Assembly: GCA_963691705.1 (NCBI GenBank)
Contig: OY829539.1
Span: 56,208,327 to 56,272,326, forward strand
DNA length: 64,000 nt
Origin: Viola odorata
Taxonomy: Eukaryota > Streptophyta > Magnoliopsida > Malpighiales > Violaceae
Reading direction: 5' to 3'
The position numbers and the translations under genes are program-made. The notes below the pieces were generated by a model. That model did no database searches and was not told the DNA's origin. It saw only the letters and a list, made by a program, of their open reading frames with translations. This document shows, in pieces, positions 1 through 11,158 of this stretch; positions within the stretch are counted from its first letter, which is position 1, and every line of letters begins with the position of its first letter.

Positions 1-1945
1 CTAAAAAGGCTAAAAAAACTTATAATTTTATGCATGATAAAATCAACTCACATGCTTACATGTTTACATCACTTGCATTTAAATGCCATAAGATTAATTG
101 CTTTCTTGTTAAATGATATGCATGGTGGTTTCGATCCCACTCGGTTATTGGCATTCACGAAAATATACGATGATAGTTTATCCATGTTAGGATCACGTAG
201 TAATCAATTAATTAATCATGCATGGTTCAATGAAAAGGGGGAACGTCCGCTCTAGCATAACGAACAAACGGTAACCCCGTCCTTCGTGTCCCTATCGGAA
301 ATAACATGTCCCTACGAAAATGCTAAGATGTAACGTCACCTTGGAGGGTGATACGATCGCACCGATCGCATCACGTACGCGAAGCCAACGCCAAAATCTC
401 GTGACGCTTATGCTCCGATATTTACGCTACGAAGAAGCGCACTTAAAGTTCAAGGACCAAGGGAGGACATGTTTGCAAATCAAAGGACCAAATGAGAACT
501 TAGGCCAGCCCAAGCCCAGCTGGCCCAGGCCCAACCTAGCCCAAACGGCGTCGCACAACGCCAACGGCAGCAGCCTTCCGACGACGCCGTTTCAAGTCGT
601 CTCCATCACCCGCCAGATCCGGGCCACATCCACGCCCACCCGTCCGCAAAACCCGGGCCACACACACACCAGCTCGCCCTCATCCTCGCCTGACCGCCCG
701 CAGGACTCGGTCCACGCCGCACCTGCCGTCCGCGCCCCACGCGCACGACCGCGCCCCTCGCCCGCACCCAGCTCACGCCTGCAACTGCCTCCGCCTGAAC
801 CGGACAACGCCACGCCGCACGCAACGCACGACAGCGTCTACTCGCCCGCAACTGCTGCCGCATGACCGAGTCATGCACAGCTGGTGCAATCGCAGGCGTT
901 GTCTCCAACACGTGGCCACCAAATCAATTCCCATCCAGCCAAATTAATTAGACGTTGCAATGGAAAATTAATTAGGCAATGACCATTATCACCCTTAAGG
1001 ATTTTAGGTATAAATAGGAGCCTTTGTTTCCTTTAGAAGACACTTTTTGATTACCAATTGATTATTCAATCTTAAAGTCAATTTCTAGTTCTTGTAATTT
1101 CTAGTTTTATTTCCCTAAAATTCTTGTAATCCTTTCGGGTTCAAACTAGCATTTTCATTGCAAGTTTGAGTTCGATCTTTCAAGTTATTCAATATAGAAA
1201 GGTTGCTCGTTCTTCGTTAACGAGAGGGTTTTCTCGAATATACTTGTTCATTTAAAATTCCATCTTTCACTTCTAAAATCCTCGATTCAAGAACCATTTA
1301 TCTTGAATTAATTCGTCATAAAATTCCATAAAATCATCTCTAAAATTCCTACACATTTCCATTACAACTTTATCCGCTGCGCATATTTCCGAACATCATC
1401 AAGATCGTCAAAAACACCTTCATCCTTCATTAAACGGACCATCCACAATCGAGACTAGTTCCTTACTCCAATCAGCACCGAAGGATCCTAACAGAGGGCC
1501 AAATCGTGTCAAAAATGTTTAGACAATCGGAAAGTGACCCAATTCTGGTAAGCGAACTCTGTTGGCACGATTCGATCATTGGCCTATGTAAATGATCGGA
1601 AAGTGACTTGAGTTCGTGGGAGGAGGAGGTTGACATGCTTCGGTCGTTTAAACAAATCTTTGTATATCAAAACTGTATTCAAACACCTTATAACCGGTAA
1701 CCTTTTTAGGGTGTGACTTCGGTGCCTAACACCTTCCCAAGTCCACAATACGACCTCGAACCGTTGTTCAAAGGTTTAGACCAATTGTGCCTTAGTTTTT
1801 TTATTTTTTATGCCATGACGCTTAGGTTCCCTAAACCTTAGAAGTTAGGGTGGCGACTTCATTGTATTATGCGAAGCATCCATTTATGCTTAGCATCCGC
1901 CGCGAACCTTAAACTCGTTTTTCAAACGAAAAAGGGGGTGCGACA
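1..1945 (+). mobile_element. 3' part of a long Ty3/gypsy (Tat/Ogre-type) LTR, truncated by window start
   Basis: No host gene is visible here. The stretch has LTR architecture. A GC-rich block lies near 500-900, and a TATA box (TATAAATAG) at about 1011 is followed by a pyrimidine-rich leader. The terminal segment runs from a TGGCGACTTC motif near 1851 to AAAAAGGGGGTGCGACA ending at 1945. That ending resembles the 3' end of many Tat/Ogre-like plant LTRs as I remember them. The left end and any TSD lie outside the window, so full element and solo LTR cannot be told apart. An open frame at 320-865 is proline-rich and reads like the GC-rich LTR block, so I did not call it. Confidence 0.5.
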
Positions 1946-2119
1946 AGGTAGCACAACTAAGATGGTCTCTAGACAAGACAAAAAACTTAAACTTGCTTCT
2001 GGAAGTAGAGCTTGGGCTGGTAACATTGCACTATAAGTGATGAAAACTTGAGTACTACTGGCTTTTGTTTTACTATTGCCAAAATAAATATGATCTACTG
2101 ATTTTGTTTGTCCTTATAG

Positions 2120-2409
2120 GATTTACATCCTATTGCTCCACCCGCCAAAACTACATATGATATCTTGATTTTCTTCAAGCTTTATGACTTGAATAAAGTA
2201 TAATTATTGTACTTCACAAGCCTCTTGCTCGTTGTTTTGCTTTTTCCTCTTTGCATTTGTGTAATGCTTTCTCTCATTATGATTTCTTTCTTCATGCTAG
2301 ATACGTTGGTCGATTTTTCGTTAAAAGATCTTCCTTGCTGATAGAAACTTTAGGAAAGCTTAATCAAATGGCTGGCTTTGCATGTGATGAAGAGATTGAA
2401 CTTTATGAG
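2120..2409 (+). pseudogene. Fragment of a UBP12/13-like ubiquitin-specific protease, two exon pieces with an intron
   Basis: Translation after the acceptor at 2118-2119 gives DLHPIAPPAKTTYDILIFF and continues through KLYD. A second piece from 2301 gives YVGRFFVKR, then LNQMAGFACDEEIELYE up to a GT donor at 2410. These resemble the C-terminal region of plant ubiquitin carboxyl-terminal hydrolases 12 and 13. The connecting residues are lost: the first piece runs into TAA soon after its end, and the exon phases no longer match. No catalytic domain is present. The piece is intron-bearing, so it was copied or left behind at DNA level rather than retroposed. It lies about 160 bp upstream of an unrelated lipase fragment on the same strand. 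The family call rests on remembered family sequence. Confidence 0.6.
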
Positions 2410-2572
2410 GTTTGTCTTGTATGACATATTGACAATCATACTATTAAACCAACCACCTTTTAGATGAAAGGGTTCTTGTGCTTGATTTGACGATAGGTTG
2501 GTGGTGCTTTAGCTATTTGTTTCGAATTGTGCATATTTGGTTAGGTTGTTTGCTGAGAATCCTTTTTTTCTG

Positions 2573-3575
2573 GATTATAGAGCACGCGAGTTGTTCTATT
2601 ATTTGAAAGGTGGGCAAGTTGATTATGGTGAGGAGCACAGCAAGGCTTATGGGCACTCAAAATTCGGAAGGATTTATGAACAAGGTATGAATGTTTTCCA
2701 TTGTCTATTGATCATGCAGCTGGTTTGCCTTGCAGGCTTAGTTTAGGCATTAAAGCTCATTTATTTTTGCTTTTTTTTTTGTGCCATTATGTTGCAGGGC
2801 ACTATCCTAAATGGGATGAGGATTACCCTATTCACTTTGTTGGCCATTCAGCTGGGGCGCAGGTCGTTCGTGTGCTGCAGCAAATGCTTGCTGATAAGGT
2901 TAGTCTTGTTTGTTGTCAGCACAATACTATTTGGTCTTTTAAAACTCTCTTGTTTTGATTGAATCTTCATAATGATTTTCTAGGTATTTAAGGGGCATGA
3001 GAATACCTTTGAGAACTGGGTGTTAAGCCTTACTTCTTTATCCGGAGCATTTAATGGGACGACCAGAACCTACTTTGATAGGATGCAGTGAGTACTTTCC
3101 TGCTAAAGTCACTGGTTTTAGTTATTTCAAAAATGATATTGTCTTACTGAAAGATGCTGACAATAATGTAATAGGACAACAACTTCCTAACGGTTTTGAT
3201 ATACTAACATTAGAAATTGGGATTTGATATGGCCTTGATAAAAGATTAATTTTTGCAGCTCTAAAACATGACAGTATTTATCCTTATTGTCATCGTTAGA
3301 TAATTTCCTGAATGATTTGTAAACTGTAATGCAGACAATTTGGATATATTTTTCTGACTAGGTTTATCATTTGCAGGCCTGAAGATGGGAAAACCATGAA
3401 ACCATTATGTCTGCTTCAGTTATGTCGTTTAGGAATAATCATTTATGATTGGCTTGACATCCCCTGGCAGAAGGATTATTATAATTTTGGATTTGATCAT
3501 TTCAACATGTCGTGGAAGAAAATGGGAATTAGGGGTCTTTTTGAGTGCCTTATAGGGAATGCAGTGTCAAAATAG
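2573..3575 (+). pseudogene. Truncated lipase-like alpha/beta-hydrolase gene fragment, four exon pieces
   Basis: Exon pieces at 2573-2684, 2808-2898, 2994-3087 and 3377-3575 have good GT/AG borders and matching phases. Joined, they give about 165 codons that begin near RARELFYYLKGG. They include the lipase nucleophile elbow GHSAG (HFVGHSAGAQVVRVLQQ) in the second piece and end at TAG just after LFECLIGN. This resembles the central part of a plant lipase-like hydrolase family that is considerably longer, so both ends are missing. The acidic and histidine members of the catalytic triad cannot be placed. The stop lies where a 20-bp tandem repeat begins. The frame is open but no start or promoter is visible, so I call a gene fragment and not a functional enzyme. 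Confidence 0.65.
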
Positions 3576-3678
3576 TAAAAAATAAGTCAAAATGATGAAA
3601 AACGAGCGAAGACGTTAAAAAATGAGCTAAAATGGTAAAAAATGAGCCAAAATAGTAAAAAATGAGCCAAAATGGTAA
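3568..3678. repeat. 20-bp tandem repeat, about 5.5 copies
   Basis: The unit is AAAATGGTAAAAAATGAGCC with a few substitutions; the last three copies are the cleanest. It starts at the stop codon of the lipase fragment. Confidence 0.85.
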
Positions 3679-4257
3679 CTACAAAAATCTAATTTTTGTC
3701 ATCGTCTTCTCAGAGCCATAATTTTCTCTTTTTTTGTCCATCTTCAATCACAAAATATTAACAACGATCTTTAAAAGATAATTTTTTTTTACGAGATTAC
3801 AAGTCAATCCCTAATTAAAGGTCAATTAATCCAAGTATATAATACAATATGACGATACAATTAAATCGGTGATCGAGTAAGAAAAATGAGATTTAATCGC
3901 TAGAATTCAAATATATAATCGAGCGAAAACTATGTTACTGACCTCCATAGGATTAAAAGTTTCCCCATAAAAAACAACTATGTTTTGTTCGAGCCAAATG
4001 CTCCAAGCAATATCATATCATAGAAAAGTAGTTGCCAAGTCAAGAGTTGGAACTCACCACTAAGTGCAGATTGTAACCTCCAGGAATCAAAGGTTGCCTC
4101 TAATGAGGGAGGTTAAATCATATTAGTGCCCCACCAATTACATATCCATTGTCAACATGATGCAACCGAATACAGTCAATTCTTGCCCGATTTCCATTCG
4201 ATTGTGTCGGCAATCCCGTGGACTGTATCTTCTTCACAATCAGAGCCATAATTTTTA
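3679..4257. other. Intergenic, no gene seen
   Basis: AT-rich sequence with many stops in all frames. A 15-bp word (CAGAGCCATAATTTT) occurs at 3711-3725 and again at 4241-4255, just before the Stowaway-like terminus, which suggests a local duplication or an insertion footprint. Confidence 0.6.
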
Positions 4258-4383
4258 CTCCCTCCGGTTCTTAATAAACGTCATTTTAGCTCTTTGCACG
4301 TGGCTTAAGAAAATGATTAGTGGGGAGAAAACGAGGCATTTTTTGACCATACTACCCCCAGCCTCCCTTGCTATTTACAACTG
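4258..4383 (+). mobile_element. Stowaway/mariner-type terminus, element truncated
   Basis: CTCCCTCCGGTTCTTAATAA follows a TA at 4256-4257 and matches the typical Stowaway/mariner terminal inverted repeat. No matching inverted end was found downstream before 5 kb, so this is a one-ended remnant and the right limit is approximate. Confidence 0.4.
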
Positions 4384-4410
4384 ATGGTTGGCTCAATTCT
4401 GAGAGCTTCT

Positions 4411-4483
4411 GGCTTGAAACCGGCTGGGTTGATGCATGTTGATGGCTTGAAACCGGCTGGGTTGATGCAAGTTGATGGCTTGG
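4411..4483. repeat. 33-bp tandem repeat, two full copies plus start of a third
   Basis: The unit begins GGCTTGAAACCGGCTGGGTT at 4411 and again at 4444, with a partial third copy at 4477. The two copies differ at one position. Confidence 0.85.
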
Positions 4484-5020
4484 GGAGATGGAAGACGGAG
4501 ACTCAGCTTGGCTAGGTCACGGGCTTGGCCTAGCAGATTTGAGCATCAATGCAATTCCATATATAGTTGCTTCTACTTTTACATTTCCAAACGAGTTTTT
4601 ATTTGATAAATAATCAACACGCGTGAATAATCATAATAGGCCATTAAGTATAGATTATGCACTTAAAATTTTACTTTATTTACTTTATAAAAAATTCGGA
4701 TCAAACCCGAAATAATTAATTTATTTCTCATGTTCTTTTTAAGTTTTTATTTATTGATAATATAGTATTTTTTCTATTTTTATTTCGTATCATTTTTTTA
4801 ATTCTATTTTATTTCACATTTCGGTATTTTCTGTTCTAGTTTTTATCAGTTTTGAGCAAAATATTTCGTCCCGATTAGCTCGAACCGAATAAATAAATAG
4901 AAAACTCTAATTTCCCGATTAGCCATTATAATTAATTTGGTACAACTTTACTGTTCACCTTCTTCCTCCTCGCCTCTGTTCACCTTTTTCCTTCTCTCCT
5001 CCACACAAACCCAACCAAAT
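4484..5020. other. Intergenic, AT-rich, no gene seen
   Basis: Strongly AT-rich sequence without a supported ORF. It grades into the CT- and CA-rich repeats upstream of the plastid-protein gene. Confidence 0.6.
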
Positions 5021-5155
5021 CAGCACCCTCCAGAAATTTCAACACCAAAACCAAACCAATTCCAACACCAAAACCAAATCAGCACCCTCCAGAAATTCCA
5101 ACACCAAAATCAAACCAATTCCAACACCAAAACCAAATCAGCATCCTCCAGAAAT
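5021..5155. repeat. 59-bp minisatellite, about 2.3 copies
   Basis: Units start with CAGCA(C/T)CCTCCAGAAATT at 5021, 5080 and 5139. Within each unit an AACACCAAAACCAAA motif is also repeated. It lies about 460 bp upstream of the start codon of the next gene, in its promoter or 5' leader region. Confidence 0.9.
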
Positions 5156-5164
5156 TGAAACCCG

Positions 5165-5302
5165 TAGAGAGAGAAAATGAAAATTGAAAAAGGAAAAGCT
5201 TCCATTCCCATGCAAATTTCGGATTCAAACACAAGAGAGAGGGAAAATGAAAATTGAAACAGGAAAAGCTTTCGTTCCCCTGCAAATTTCATATTCAAAC
5301 AC
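5165..5302. repeat. About 69-bp tandem duplication
   Basis: Two copies run from GAGAGAAAATGAAAATTGAA through AGCTTYC and ATGCAAATTTC to TTCAAACACA. They directly follow the 59-bp minisatellite. The remaining stretch to 5618 looks like the GC-richer upstream or leader region of the next gene. Confidence 0.8.
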
Positions 5303-5618
5303 AAAGAGAGGGAACGAAGCCAAGCCAAGCCGTCGTCGTCACCAGCGCAGGCAGGCAGGGGCACCCTCGTCTTCTCCAGCCTCGGGATCGTAGAACGACA
5401 TTTGTTTCAAGACTGCTTTTCATCGCTAAAACGACGATTGTAACGAACCAGAGGAAATACCAATTAAGATCAAACCGGTTGAAACCCGAAAGAAGCCGGG
5501 TTGTGAAGACAAGACCAAAAAAACCGGTTCCCAAAAATACAAATTAGAAAATCTGCAATTTATCCACACAAAAGCAGAGTTTAAGCTCAGGAACTCTCAT
5601 CCATCTACTCCCTCACTC

Positions 5619-6936
5619 ATGTCTCTCTTCATAGCCAACGGCTATGGTGGTGGAGCCAGAATCCTCTGCAACAACCAGACAAAACATCACCCGTACACCC
5701 TCCTTCCTCACCGCCCATCCCATCTCCTCTTCTTCACGCCCTCATCACCGAGAGAACCATCTCGCCATTTAACAACACTAGTGGTCTCAGCTTCCAAGAA
5801 ATTCACCCCTCGAACTGGCCGGTTTGACAGCAAGGACAAGAGGGGATCTTCTGCTACTACCACTACAGACCGAAAAGATGACCAAGAAATCGAAAGGGTG
5901 GACTCAATTGGTCAAGTTATAGCACAGGGTTTTGATGATGGGTTTGTTGTTCCAAAGCTTCCTGGGGAGGAGCCTGATTTCTGGGAAGGTACTCAGTGGG
6001 ATGGTCTTGGGTTCTTTGTGCAGTATATGTGGGCTTTTGGCATCCTTTTCGCGGTATGTCTGGACTTCTTGGTTTTTCTTGCTGCTTCTTATGTAGTTTA
6101 TGTATGTTGAACTTGGGTTTGAGCAGTTTATTGGAATCAATAATGTTATTTCATGGGTGTAGATGTACGGTACGAGGTGAATAATTGAGCATGGTTGCTG
6201 TTGTTTATTTGATGTCTAATTCATTAAAATGCTTGTAAACTATGATCTTAGAAATAACCCTGCAAATCTGATTCATTTACGGTTACCAACTAGATATATG
6301 TTTGCAAGAATTTCAGATACTGATCTTTGTGAGAATCTTTTCATGCTGCTGCAACTAGTTGTAAATTAGTGCTCTTTTGTGGGTGAATTTAGTTTCATCC
6401 GGGTTATGAGGTAGTAGTAGAAAAATCAATAAAAAACAGAAAACAGAAAGAATGGAATTTCAGCGCTACAAGAAAAAAGGTTCTCAAATTTTCATGGTGA
6501 GGAAGAACAATTTGCTGGCAGTTACAACTTTTTTACTTGCTAAATGGTGCATGGTTTCTGGCACTGGTGGAAAACAGAAGGGTCTCCCGGTCCACCTATT
6601 TGCGTCTAGCGTGTGGATGGTGAATTATGCATTGTTGTTTAAGAATGCTAGGACATTCTGTTTTGCTGCTTGTGCTCTTTTGTATTTCTTTTTATCAGCC
6701 TAGAGTAGATAGAGTAAGTTGGTTATGACTCTTAACAGTTGTCTCCTATACTTCTTTCGCAGCTAATTGCTTGTGGTATTGCTGTGGCTACGTACAACGA
6801 AGGGGCGTCAGATTTCAAGGAGACACCAGCATACAAAGAGTCTGTCCAAACTCAAGGTCTTTTAGAAGAACCTGATACATCTAATCCTGATGTGTTCGAG
6901 TCCAATCCAACTGAGGTGGCACCTAGCTTGGAATAG
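5619..6936 (+). CDS. Predicted plastid-targeted membrane protein of unknown function
   Basis: Two exons, 5619-6053 and 6763-6936, join in phase 0 and encode 202 residues. The donor is GCG|GTATGTC and the acceptor TTTCGCAG|CTA. Residues 1 to about 57 are rich in Ser, Thr and His with few acidic residues, like a chloroplast transit peptide, and a plausible cleavage region lies near VVSASKK. One hydrophobic segment covers about residues 129-155, from GLGFFVQYMWAFG into LIACGIAVATYN, and the intron falls inside it. The C-terminus (GLLEEPDTSNPDVFESNPTE) is acidic. The first ATG of the open frame was used. I recall similar plant proteins annotated only as chloroplast transmembrane proteins, so no biochemical role can be assigned. 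Upstream minisatellites may lie in the promoter. Confidence 0.8.
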
Positions 6937-7647
6937 ATACTCTTTACAACTGGATTATGACAGTCATAAATCTAGGTGGGAAAAATCTACAGAAGGTCTC
7001 AATGAGTACGGTAATGCTTCTGTTCTGTAATTTGATCAAATGTATTTAACTGTTTCTTGAGATGTCTATACAGACAGATTTGATAGTATAAATTCAGTTT
7101 GCTTGAAATAGTTGAAGTATCCCTTCAATTTGATTGTTGGTCAGCAGGCAATTGTTCTTCATTGCCTTCTGAATATGAACCATCTGGGAAATGAAATAGA
7201 AGATAGCACAAGAAAAAGAACTCTCTCTAAAGATCCAACCAAATGTTGTGTGTAAATCTACTTTTGTTGCTCTCGCATGTTGTGCTTTGGCTTAGAAATT
7301 AGAATATCTAATAATAGCAGTATAGATGTGTGGCCATGATTTGACAGTGGAGCTATTATGGTGCAGAGCATTTACAGTGAGCAACACAATTCTATGGATA
7401 AAACATGATATGAACCGAATTGTTAAAACTATGACAGTTGATTTTTCCCCTTAAAAAGGCAATAATTATTATTCCAAACCAGTAGAAAGTTAAAGCCATC
7501 CAAATACAAACCCAAATACTGGAATCACGCAAAGACTAATTCATAAATCTCTCCTGATGGTCTTGAATACTAAATTAAGACTTAAGAGTTCCTAAGATAG
7601 GTCAAAAGCCCATCAGCACCTACACTAGAGCTCACACCATACTTCTT
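6937..7647. other. Intergenic, no gene seen
   Basis: This is the 3' flank of the plastid-protein gene and the convergent 3' flank of the LTPG gene. No supported ORF or repeat was seen. Confidence 0.6.
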
Positions 7648-8457
7648 CTAAGGAAAGAATATAGCTGCCACAGACACCAGAAGCACATAGGGACCTGTCT
7701 TCAACTTGATACCATCATTCTGACCGAATCCGGATCCTGGTCCTATAATGGTTGGCCTTGGTGCCACTTGAATCGTTGGAGATGCTGAAATTCAAAATGA
7801 GGATAGTTAACACCATGACCCACTTTTTTGCTATGACATAAAAGGGTAATTAATTTACAATGTATATTAGGTTGTTTGAATAGGTATATATACCTGCAAT
7901 AGAAGAGTTAGGGTGTGACTTAGCAGTGGAATTGGTGTTTGCCCCAAGGGAAACTTGAGAAGGTGGTGAAGTGGTTGGCACTTCAGGAGCAGGAATCCCT
8001 TCAAGAAACCAATTTAAAAGAGAAACAAAAGACATTGATATATAAGATACCCTTAAGAAAACCAACCATAAGCCAGTAATTAAACAATGATTCAATAATT
8101 GAGAGAAGACAGACCTGAGCAAGTGGAGATGTTAACTTGGATGTGGCACAGAACAGGCAGGGACATGGCCAATGTGTGGTTGATGGGGAACGAGCTGATG
8201 GTGGTGCTGTTGAGGAGGAGGCAGAGGCAAGCAGGCTGCTGCGAGTAGAGCTGGTTGACGTTGAAACAGCAGCTCTGGGACGGTGCGTGCGTTACGCCTT
8301 GCATGTAGGGGGCACAAGGAGCCAGTGGCAGCAGCCGCTGGGTGCAGTCAGCCATGATTGGGATTGAGGTTCGGGATGGTGGGGTGAGTTGTTGGGAGAT
8401 GGCTGTGGAGGAGAAGGAAGCGACCAGGAGCAACAAAACAAGGGCATAGTAAGCCAT
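7648..8457 (-). CDS. GPI-anchored non-specific lipid-transfer protein (LTPG type)
   Basis: Three exons (8115-8457, 7894-7998, 7648-7784) join in frame to 194 residues. An N-terminal signal peptide (MAYYALVLLLLVASFSSTAI) leads to an eight-cysteine motif with Cys at 38, 48, 63, 64, 77, 79, 104 and 113, in the order C, C, CC, CLC, C, C that defines nsLTPs. Several N-glycosylation sequons occur, for example NST and NHT. A Pro/Ser/Thr-rich linker follows, and the protein ends in the hydrophobic tail GPYVLLVSVAAIFFP, preceded by small residues, as expected for GPI attachment. Members of this family bind lipids in a hydrophobic cavity at the outer plasma membrane and contribute to cuticular lipid export or wall assembly. 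The exact paralogue is not resolved. Confidence 0.87.
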
Positions 8458-9044
8458 GGTGATGGTTGGTGTGTTTGCTGTTTCTTTCTTTTGGGTTGTG
8501 AAATTAAATTATGGTTTGAATGAAAAAACAAAAGTGGGTTTAAGTTTTATTATGATATATCAGATGAAAACGAATTTTGTGTGTGAAATGTTACATGCAT
8601 GCTTTGTGTTGTGTGTTCTTCTTCATGCTTTTTTTGTTACTTTTCCCGGGTACCTACCCAATTATACTACTAGCTATGCGACCTGTCGTTGGGTAATTGC
8701 TTAGACTTCAAAGATATTCGTTGTTTAGCTGGTAAATTCCTCTTACATAACTAGTATATACAAAGATCGATCCAATGAGCAATGAGAGTGGCCAAAAATA
8801 CGGTAATCACCCCTACTTTTTACAACCTTTCATGTACAATAATCACGACGATTGGTTGTTGAAAAAAATAAATCACCATTATTAATTAACGGTTATATTA
8901 ATATGAAGAGGAAGAGGAGGGTGTAAAATATCAGATTCAAAATGAAATAGAAACTAAAACAAAGTTGAGTACCAAATAATAATAACTAGATAAATACCAC
9001 TAAAGTACAAGCTGATGACCAAAATAATCCATCAAAGACCAAAA
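8458..9044. other. Intergenic, promoter side of the LTPG gene
   Basis: AT-rich region. No ORF beyond antisense or short frames and no clear repeat. Confidence 0.55.
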
Positions 9045-9455
9045 TCAATCACATCCTCCGCCATCTCCTCCTCCAACTCCACCTCCACCTCCGCCATCTA
9101 AACCACTTGATTGACCGATGGATGATGGTTCATCAACTTGCTGAGTTTCATCACTACAATCAGATTTGCGGCGCCTGTCATCTTCAGAATTATCATAAGA
9201 GGAGTAGAAACCATCAGCTTTCCCTGGAGCAGCTATAGTGGAGTCATTGGATTTTGCCTGCAATTACACAAAAAAAATAGATCATAAATTAATGGTCCAT
9301 TTGGTTCGACACCAAATGCAGAATTAAGCCTAACAATAAATAAATTAATTAATTAATATGATTCTTACTGGCTCATTAGTTCTCACCTTGTTTTGCTTCT
9401 TATGATTAAGATCATCCTCGTTCCTGCTGGTCGGATTCTGATGTACCATTTCCAT
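9045..9455 (-). CDS. Hypothetical small hydrophilic protein with Gly-rich tail
   Basis: A two-exon model (9387-9455 and 9045-9257, phase 0; donor AAG|GTGAGA, acceptor TTGCAG|GCA) gives 93 residues. The start MEMVHQNPTSRNEDDLNH is charged, the middle is Ser/Asp-rich (SEDDRRRKSDCSDE), and the C-terminus is GGGGGGVGGGDGGGCD. No domain, signal peptide or membrane segment is visible and I do not recognise the family. An AG acceptor lies just upstream of the first ATG, so more 5' exon sequence may exist. The unspliced frame at 9412-9705 competes with this model. The support is splice consensus, frame continuity and compositional contrast only. Confidence 0.35.
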
Positions 9456-10301
9456 TGCTGCTGAAGTTTCTAATGTTAAGGCAAGAAATTAGCTGCACCT
9501 TTTGCTGCCGTACTACTGGAACTGATCTTTTAGAGCTGATCTCCAAGTACTTAGGAGAAGCCCATAGAGAAGAGCACTTTTCCGGACAACCTTCATTAAT
9601 ATTGGCCGGGTTTGAGACCCCCTCAAAATATCGAGTGTTTCTATTTTTATTTGGAGACTTTTCTAAATAATATGACAAAAGAGGCTCTAAAATATCATTA
9701 CCCAATTTAATTATAATTTATGAGCTCTTCTAATTTTCTCTTGAATATTAGAGCATTTCAATTTGAGGATTGAGCTCCATAATTTATAACATATAAAAAG
9801 AAGCATTAAAAATATCCTTAATCTTGCTTTTGCACGATAACATTGCTAGCAATATTTACTCTTTAGTGTCAAATCACAGAGTTGGTTCTACTTCTACCAC
9901 CATTGGTACTATCAGGCTTTAAAAATAAAATGAAACTTAAAGCTAAAGACGTGCAGGCTCATGAGATATGCTTTATCATGAGTTTTAGGAATGAAAAAAT
10001 CCATAAGATAGAGTTACCACCTTTTGAAAATCTTAGCGTGTTCGAGATTAGTCTCGTTTAAATATTGCACGGTAAAAAAGAAAAAGAAAAGGGTCCAGTA
10101 CTCCTTTATGCCCTTATTTGTTTTATTTGTAAGACTAATTAATTAGTTATTCTGTCACATGCACTGTCTTCATCATTTTTGCTGTCCCAACAACTGAAAA
10201 AAGATGTTGTTTCTCCATCAAATTGAAATGCTCTAATTACCAGCTACAACATTGTGTTACTGTTGAATCAATAATTCTTTTGAAAATTTATATCTTTCTT
10301 G
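9456..10301. other. Intergenic, no clear gene
   Basis: It may contain 5' exons of the small minus-strand gene (a 97-codon open frame at 9412-9705) and the promoter of the HMA-domain gene. Otherwise AT-rich. Confidence 0.45.
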
Positions 10302-11158
10302 ATGGATTCCTGGGTTAAGAAGGAACTTGCTAAGCTAAAAATCTACAGATCCAAGAAACTACTACTTCTTCCTGCTACTACTACTACTACTACTCGAATC
10401 GATCTTGCTCCTGTAACTAGTTCCTCAACAGTATTGCCTCATCTGGTTGGTAAATTTGTCTTTCTTCATGATCTTTTACTTAAATAAATACATATAGCAA
10501 CATGTTGTTCACTGCAAATAATTATTAATTTCTGCTACTGATGCTCTTCAGGTTGATCAAGAAGTTGATTTAGCAGCTGATTTGGGATGCGCCGGATGCT
10601 ACCAGAGAGTGGTTGATACAATTTCAACCATTGATGGTATGCATATATATTTCCACATAAATGTTGCCTGTGAAGATTGACTTTTTTTCTGTCAAATAAC
10701 TCTGTATATATAAGATGCAGTGATCAGTTCATATTAGTTAATGCACCATGGTTATTTATGGCCATCTTGACTGCTTCTGGTGTGATCGATCTTGTAACCT
10801 ATAGCTCATTAGTTCATCGCTAATTTCGTAACTTATAATATGTTCTGCTGCAGTAAGATTTCTCCTTCTTACTTGTAAACCAACTTTTTTATAACATGTT
10901 TTCATCTGAAACGGTCCATGATGAATGCTAACCACTCCAAATGACAAACACCTTATTTATATATATATCCTTAATCCAATATTCATGAGGTTGAGTCTGA
11001 TTGATTGATGGTCAGGATTTGCAGATTTGGAATCTGTGGTGGTGCATGTGGTGGAGAAGAAAGTCACACTCTCTTGTAAATCTGTCACCACCAATAAAGG
11101 TTCTTCAGCAAAATCTTCTGTTGTCCACAACATCCTAGCAAGCAAGCAAACCCTCTAG
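10302..11158 (+). CDS. Heavy-metal-associated (HMA) domain protein
   Basis: Three exons (10302-10445, 10552-10636, 11016-11158) join in frame to 123 residues. The HMA-like region starts near residue 49 (VDQEVDLAADLGCAGCYQRV) and carries a metal-binding CXXC at residues 61-64. It continues in exon 3 as GFADLESVVVHVVEKKVTLS, giving the beta-alpha-beta-beta pattern expected of the fold. The N-terminal 48 residues are basic, then Thr/Ser-rich. There is no C-terminal CaaX box, so it is not one of the isoprenylated HIPPs as modelled. The family binds soft metals or serves as small scaffold proteins. The ATG at 10302 follows an in-frame TTG and is the first usable start. Confidence 0.75.

Noticed and set aside
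320..865. 181-codon open frame, Pro/Ser/Thr-rich
   Set aside because: It lies in the GC-rich part of the LTR, shows no domain, and overlapping antisense frames are equally open, as expected from high GC.
3568..3678. CRISPR-like regular repeats
   Set aside because: Head-to-tail 20-bp units without spacers in a plant nuclear context: an ordinary tandem repeat.
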